Shown piece by piece: positions 58,791 through 64,000 of a stretch of DNA of 64,000 nucleotides (positions are counted from its first letter, which is position 1; each line of letters begins with the position of its first letter). Source of the DNA: Camarhynchus parvulus. Lineage: Eukaryota > Chordata > Aves > Passeriformes > Thraupidae. The notes under the pieces were generated by a model. The model was not told the origin of the DNA. It saw only the letters and a program-made list of their open reading frames with translations, and ran no database searches. The stretch is from assembly GCF_901933205.1 (NCBI RefSeq), contig NC_044572.1:79047465-79111464 (forward strand). Reading direction: 5' to 3'. A program made the position numbers and the translations under genes.

Positions 58791-61700
58791 TTATGGGTAA
58801 GAAACTTAACAAAGCAATGGGGATTGTGAGGGCCTTGATTACTTTTGGTCAGATTTTACAGTTGATTCAAAAGATAAATTAAAGGCTTAGTTCTGCCTCT
58901 ACCTGTTTTGGTGGCAGTAAAGACTGTCTGACCCCAGAGGGTCTTTGAGCTCTTATCCTTATCCCCTTAATGCACCAGATTTACAACAAAGCTTGGTATG
59001 CACAGTAAAGGGGGACTGAGACTAATGGCTTTTGTCTCTTGCTGAAACAACATCAGGCCATGAGTCCTCTGTTTCATTGCAAACATTTTTCAGTCATTAG
59101 GTTCTGCTTGAGGCGGGTACAGGATGAGGGACCCAGTTCATGTTTTTCTCAAAGAGCCTCATCAATTCTTCTCCAACTGAAACCTCAGATTTAAGGCTCT
59201 GACTGTAGCAAGTCTGACCATTTGCCCCAGATAAACACCTGATGATCATCATGAACCTGTACTGGTACAAGTGTGCACAAAAAGCAGAGAAGGCATTCAT
59301 TAAGCATGTGCTCTTTTTCTTCATTATGTTTAATATCCTTCCAAGAAATTGATCCTGCACTGGGATAGGAGCATCTAGGAAATTTTCCGTGTGTGATGTG
59401 GTGGTGATTAGCTGGAGTTCTCAGTGACGATCAACTTTCTGTACCCTATTATCATAATTAACAAGCAAACAATAATAAATATTTTGCAGTTTAACAGAAA
59501 TCTTCTCAAATAGGATAAACAAACCAATACATAGCTATTGTTAAAATTGAGGTTGTCTTAGTAATAGCTGTGACAAGTCAGTTTTGCTCTTTGTACTCTG
59601 CTTAAGGGAGTACTGCTCTCTCTTGGTGTGAAGCATTTTATTAGGTAAACATTGCAGTGCTCCTAGTCTCTATTAAATTTAACTACAGACTTGCTGATGG
59701 TCTGCTGCCTATATTATAGCATCATTAAAGCTTCTAAACATTATTAACATACCAGCTACTTGCTTTTGGGAGAGGAAGATATTATGCTGAAGACTTAAAA
59801 GTTTTTTCTTTCCATGTCAGAGCTAGCTGAATCCACAGGAGAGAAACGTTTGAAATGTATCATCTGTTCCTCTTATAATGGTGCTTTATCTCTTTCAAAT
59901 GAGGGAAATGTTTAATGCAAATGGCTCTCTTCATGGAACGTACTATTATAGGGCACGCTTGGGATTTCCTCAGACACCTGTATACTATAACTAGGTGCCT
60001 CAAGTGATATTAAATTTTTGACTAAAGTATTAAAATTTTCTCCTGAAGAACAAGGTGTACTGTTTCAGCATATTTTTATATTTTACTTGGGGGGGAGGGG
60101 AGGCTGCTATTTAATTTGTTAAGTTCATTCTTGTATCTAAAACTTTTTGCATTGATTTTTTTGGTTTGTATTTTGCATTTTCTTCATTCTAGTTTTCTTA
60201 TTATGTCTAAAACACCTGTCTGTCTTTCCTATAACTCAGATAGCTGGCTGTGAATAAACATTCCCCCTACAAAGAAGTAATGAAATAACCTCTAACCCTG
60301 GCTAAATTGACAGAGGTAAAATAAATAAAAATATTATTTATTTCTACTTTCAGATATTATACCATTTTTTCCCTCAGGCTTCCCTCTTTAATGTACTCCA
60401 GAGTTATAGAAATAGTATATCCTGAAGACACACATCAAACATATCTCATGCAAAATGGCAATTATGATGCATCATAAATAAATTTCATTACAATAGCAGG
60501 ATCTTCTATCTGTACTTGGACTTCAGGGCTCCTTTCAGCTTTCTGTTTCTCGTGTTTGTCAAAGTAATTCCAGTGACTCTATGAAAAAATACTGCAAGTT
60601 ACACTGATATCCAGATAGCAAACAGTTCTAGCTCTCTCTTCTTGTTTTGAAATCTGTTCAGTAGTTTCCTCTCTGCTGTAAAAGTGTCAAGAAAAAGAAG
60701 GGGTTTTTCTCTTATTTATTATGTCATTCAGGAAGGAATGGTATGGTTTTTATCAGTAGAATGCATATGCTTGCTTAATACTTTATGTAGTTACTCTAAT
60801 ATCAGGTATTAAGCAGCTTTAGATCCTAATGCAAACATACATTTCAGATGCATGTTAGAAAATAGGCTGTTTTCCTGAAGCTAAAAAAAGAGTCAGCCAG
60901 CTTTATGAGAGTAAGGCAGAAATGTGAAGCAAATTAATTGTCTTAATGTGATCAGGATATTTTCATAAAATTTTTTAAAATGAAAAAGTAATTAATTAAA
61001 ATTCATATTGACAGAATATTTTGCTCTGGAATAATTTTACATGGATAATTGGAATTTGGTAATAGAAAGCCATTATTTAAGGAAAATAATTTTTTTAAAG
61101 TTGAAATAACTAGTTAAATAGTATGTTTTGAGTAAAAAGTGCATGAAATAAAATATTTCATTGAGTGATCAAGTTAATTCATGAAAGCTATGAGCACTCA
61201 GATGACTTCCATGCTTGGGTCCTCATGCCTTGCTAAAAATATACGATTTAGGTATGAGGGACAGTTAGGAACATTGGGTTCTTGAAATCCATACCATGAC
61301 TGAAAAATGAACTTAAAACAAGAGAGTTGAATTTCTCTGTTATCTCTTTCAGGTCCACACTCCTGTTACAATACTAAAATTTCTCTTTAGTGATTTTGTC
61401 TTTCAAATAAAAAGCAAAGCAAAACAAGGCTGCTCCAGCCTCTGTATTGGCTTAAGCTCTCCCACTAACAAATAAAAATAAGAGCAGTCTAAGAGATAAA
61501 GCAAATATGATGAAGAAATGGTCCAGTGGAAGAGCTCTCTGCTTTTGATATGTGACAATTTTCACTAGCTTCTTTTTTCAGATGGACTGTAAGAATAAAA
61601 ATACTTCCAAACAAATTAAAGAGTGAGTTTAGAATCCTAGCTACACTAATTTAGGATAGAGAGAGGAATAATAGATAATTCCACAACTGAGCAAAACTAA

Positions 61701-61842
61701 ACAGATAAAAACTTGGGCTGTAAAGATTTCCAGGTACCTATATTCTAACATTCTGTAAACTTGGAATCATAAAATTATATCAGGTGTTTTTAAAGTCTTT
61801 TAGAAAGAAATTTGAAAATTTAAGGGTCAGAGGAGAACAATC
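58791..61842. other. 3.1 kb of AT-rich non-coding DNA
   Basis: No repeat family or gene recognised. A G-rich run (GGGGGGGAGGGGAGG) lies at about 60090. Confidence 0.5.
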
Positions 61843-61843
61843 C

Positions 61844-61858
61844 AAAAAAAAAAAAAAA
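61844..61858. repeat. A15 homopolymer
   Basis: Fifteen A, followed by CAAAAAC. Possible tail of an unrecognised retro-insertion. Confidence 0.9.
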
Positions 61859-61999
61859 CAAAAACATACAGACATGCAAAATGAACCCTCAAAACCCTCT
61901 AAACACAATCTAAACTTTTAATGTGTTTAAGATTTACTATAATTATCTTTCTTAATCCACAAACTAAACATAATTTGCTGTGTTTGTTTCCCTCATTAT

Positions 62000-62438
62000 G
62001 GCCGCAAAAATGATCAAGAGTGCTGGAGAAACTCTTCTTTGAAGACAGGCTGAGAGAGTTATGGATTCTTCTATCTGGAGAAGAGTAGGCTACCATGAGA
62101 CCTTATTGTGGCCTTTCAACATATTTTCAAAGAGCAGGTTTATAAGAAAGGTGTAGAGAGACTTCACCACAGCAGTTAGTGACAGGATAAAGGCAGTGGT
62201 TTTAAACTGAAAGAGAGTAGATTTAGATTAGACTTCTGAAAGAATTTACAGTGAGAGTGATGAAACAGTGGAAGAGGTTGCAGGCATCATCTCTGGAAGT
62301 GTTCAAGGTCAGATTGGACAGGGCCTTGAGCAGCCTGATCTTAGAGAAGATGACCCTAATCATGACAGAGAAGTTCTACTAGAAGATCTTTAAAGATCTT
62401 TTCCAACTCAAACCATTCTAGGATTTTATTATTTTATG
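62000..62438 (+). mobile_element. CR1 LINE fragment, 3' end, plus strand
   Basis: Landmarks in order: GACAGGCTGAGAGAGTTATG, CTATCTGGAGAAGAGTAGGC, ATGAGACCTTATTGTGGCCT, GTTAGTGACAGGATAAAGGC, CAGTGGAAGAGGTTGCAGGC, CTCTGGAAGTGTTCAAGGTC, ATTGGACAGGGCCTTGAGCA and TTTTCCAACTCAAACCATTC. The tail carries ATTTTATTATTTTATGA in place of ATTCTATG units. It is diverged and non-coding, and belongs to the CR1 type whose 3' UTR has the 'TTGAGCAGCCTG' segment, like the 17-kb copy. Confidence 0.86.
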
Positions 62439-62837
62439 ACATTAATTTTTTCCAGTGAAGCTTGAGTACAAGAGACAGAGAAATTCCAATAAATGCAAAC
62501 TTTTTTACGTTCCTTGTAAACACTGGCTGCTATAGATAAAAAAATGTATTCCCTAAAATGCACAATGAATGATTACTGGAAGACACAGGATTTCAGGATT
62601 TATTGTTTTCAACTTTTTGTTTTCTTGGTTGAGGTTTATTAAAGGAATCTCCATTTAGCCTCCTATACCTTCCATTTTTGCACACATGGGCTTCTATAGA
62701 ATTGTATTATTGTACAGTCTAAGTAAATACAAGTTTTCTGGGTTTCTGAGAGAGAAAATCAAATTAAGAGTGAGTGGTTGGTGTCTGAATTAGCTGCATG
62801 TCACTCAGACTAAAATAAATAAACTAGCACTAGATTT
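62439..62837. other. Non-coding AT-rich gap
   Basis: Nothing recognised. Confidence 0.5.
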
Positions 62838-63649
62838 TGTATTGGGTTTATATTGAAAGGATTCAGTGTGGGATAGGGGTGTGCAGTTTCTTATCAGAAG
62901 AGAATGGGAGCTGACCCCTTGTCAGAAACAGCTAATTCGAGCTGGTTCCAAACCAGACCCATCACCGGCCAAAATCTGAGCTCACCAGCAACTCCAGCAT
63001 AGCCTCTGTGGTAGTGTATTTAGAAAAGGGTAAACAATGCTACAAAGCTGCTGTGACAGAGAGAGGAATAAGGAAAATGAAGCAGCCCTGCAGACATCAA
63101 GGTGAGAGAAGGAAGAGGGAGAGGGAGTGCTCCAGGCACCTGAGCAGAGATTTCCTGATAACTCCTGAAGTTGTGGAGGAGAAGGTGTTTCCCTTCTCCT
63201 CTGCAAGTTCACAGAGAGACCTACTGAAGAAAATACCACACTGCAACCAGTAGAGAGACCATGCTGGAGGAGGTGGATACGCCCTGAAGGAAGCTGCAGG
63301 CCATGGAGATCTCATGCAGGAGCAAATTTCTGGCAGGATCTGCAGTCAATGGAGCAGCGCCCACACACAGCTTTTCTGGCACAATCTGTGGCATGTGGGG
63401 GACCAGCACTGCAGCCATTCTGGGAGGACTGTAGCACATGGAAAGGACTCGATTTTTAGTTAGAAATAAATTAATCTTCCCCAAGTCCAACCAATATGTT
63501 TTGCCCATGAGAGTAATTGTTGAACGATTTCTATGTCCTTATCTTAAAATACGATCTTCTTCATTTATTTTCTTTCAGTTTTCTGCTGAGGAAGGAGGTG
63601 AGGCAACAGCTTGGTGAGCATCTGGCAGACAACAAAGGTTAACTAATCA
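62838..63649 (+). mobile_element. ERVL-like LTR, plus strand, diverged
   Basis: Segments in order match an avian ERVL-type LTR: TGTATTGGGTTTATATTG near the start, GAGCTGGTTCCAAACCAGAC, CCAGCATAGCCTCTGTGG, GAGTGCTCCAGGCACCTGAG, a set of CATGGAGATC/CATGCTGGAGGAGG units, then AGAAATAAATTAATCTTCCC with AATAAA at 63465-63470, and GTCCTTATCTTAAAATACGA to GCTGAGGAAGGAGGTGAGG and GAGCATCTGGCAG near the end. No perfect target duplication was found, so the ends are approximate. Open frames of 70-95 codons on both strands inside it are shadows. Confidence 0.75.
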
Positions 63650-64000
63650 GAGGTTTATATGGAAGAAGAAAAGGGAAAAATTATTTCCTACCTAAAATGT
63701 ATGTTAGATTTGTATTTCGCATCTGCTGTGTTCATGTTAGCACTTCTTTCTGAAGAACTAGTTGTGCTTTAAATGGATAATATTGCACCTTTACAGTCTT
63801 TTACATTATTCTTTTCATATTTCTTTCAGTGTTGATTTGTTTCATTCACAAATCCTTGCTCTTTCCATTACAATTTCATAAATTATTTTCATTAGTGACA
63901 CCTTTATAAGTTCCAATAATGCAGTACGTATGACAGAAGAAGCCCCTTCTTAATCAATGAAAAATTAATCGCTTGATCACTAGGTTGGAATACTAAAAAT
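63650..64000. other. Non-coding AT-rich DNA to the window edge
   Basis: Nothing recognised. Confidence 0.5.

Noticed and set aside
58079..58880. Sequence downstream of the 57.7-kb LTR as a possible retroviral internal region
   Set aside because: No primer-binding site directly after the LTR and no gag- or pol-like segment in any frame.
60088..60105. G-rich run as a possible G-quadruplex
   Set aside because: It offers only three full G tracts plus GG, so a stable four-tract structure is not supported.

Overview
The window looks like a stretch of bird nuclear genome, most likely a songbird, that is a gene desert or the inside of a very large intron. The evidence is the repeat content: at least seven CR1 LINE fragments, several ending in the avian CR1 3' tail (TTCCAAC... 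then short ATTCTGTGA units), and a set of single endogenous-retrovirus LTRs of avian ERVK-like and ERVL-like type. The background is AT-rich and CpG-poor, with only short runs of simple repeats. I found no intact protein-coding gene, no rRNA or tRNA gene and no CRISPR array. The longest open frames are antisense to CR1 copies or are made of microsatellite. Repeat family names rest on remembered consensus features, not on a database search.

Layout. 1-2.2 kb: plain non-coding DNA. 2.2-3.0 kb: a minus-strand LTR remnant split by a younger 293-bp solo LTR with a perfect 6-bp target duplication. 3.2-4.4 kb: two CR1 fragments in opposite orientation. 4.4-17.1 kb: unassigned AT-rich DNA. 17.1-18.9 kb: a CR1 copy followed by a minus-strand ERVL-like LTR carrying a (TTCA)n microsatellite. 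19-25.8 kb: unassigned. 25.8-26.3 kb: CR1. 26.3-34.7 kb: unassigned, with a purine-rich block. 34.7-35.4 kb: minus-strand CR1. 35.4-42.6 kb: unassigned. 42.6-44.4 kb: the longest CR1 copy, with degraded reverse transcriptase and a solo LTR inside it. 45.7-46.1 kb: an LTR-like block. 47.0-47.7 kb: a well-preserved ERVK-like solo LTR. 50.6 kb: a fragment of the same LTR family as at 18.3 kb. 54.3 kb: a full CRE palindrome next to a full RFX X-box palindrome. 55.0 kb: a dispersed-repeat-like block. 56.8 kb: compound tetranucleotide microsatellites. 57.7-58.1 kb: an LTR. 62.0-62.4 kb: CR1. 62.8-63.65 kb: a further ERVL-like LTR.

No genes work together here. The insertion order can be read directly in places: an older LTR then a younger LTR at 2.5 kb, and a CR1 then an LTR at 43.5 kb. 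The observations most worth checking are the 54-nt near-perfect hairpin holding a TATA motif in the 47-kb LTR, the CRE plus X-box pair at 54.3 kb, the 16-bp fold-back at the 5' junction of the 42.6-kb CR1, and the microsatellite that arose inside an LTR. I did not find convincing evidence of a new biological system.
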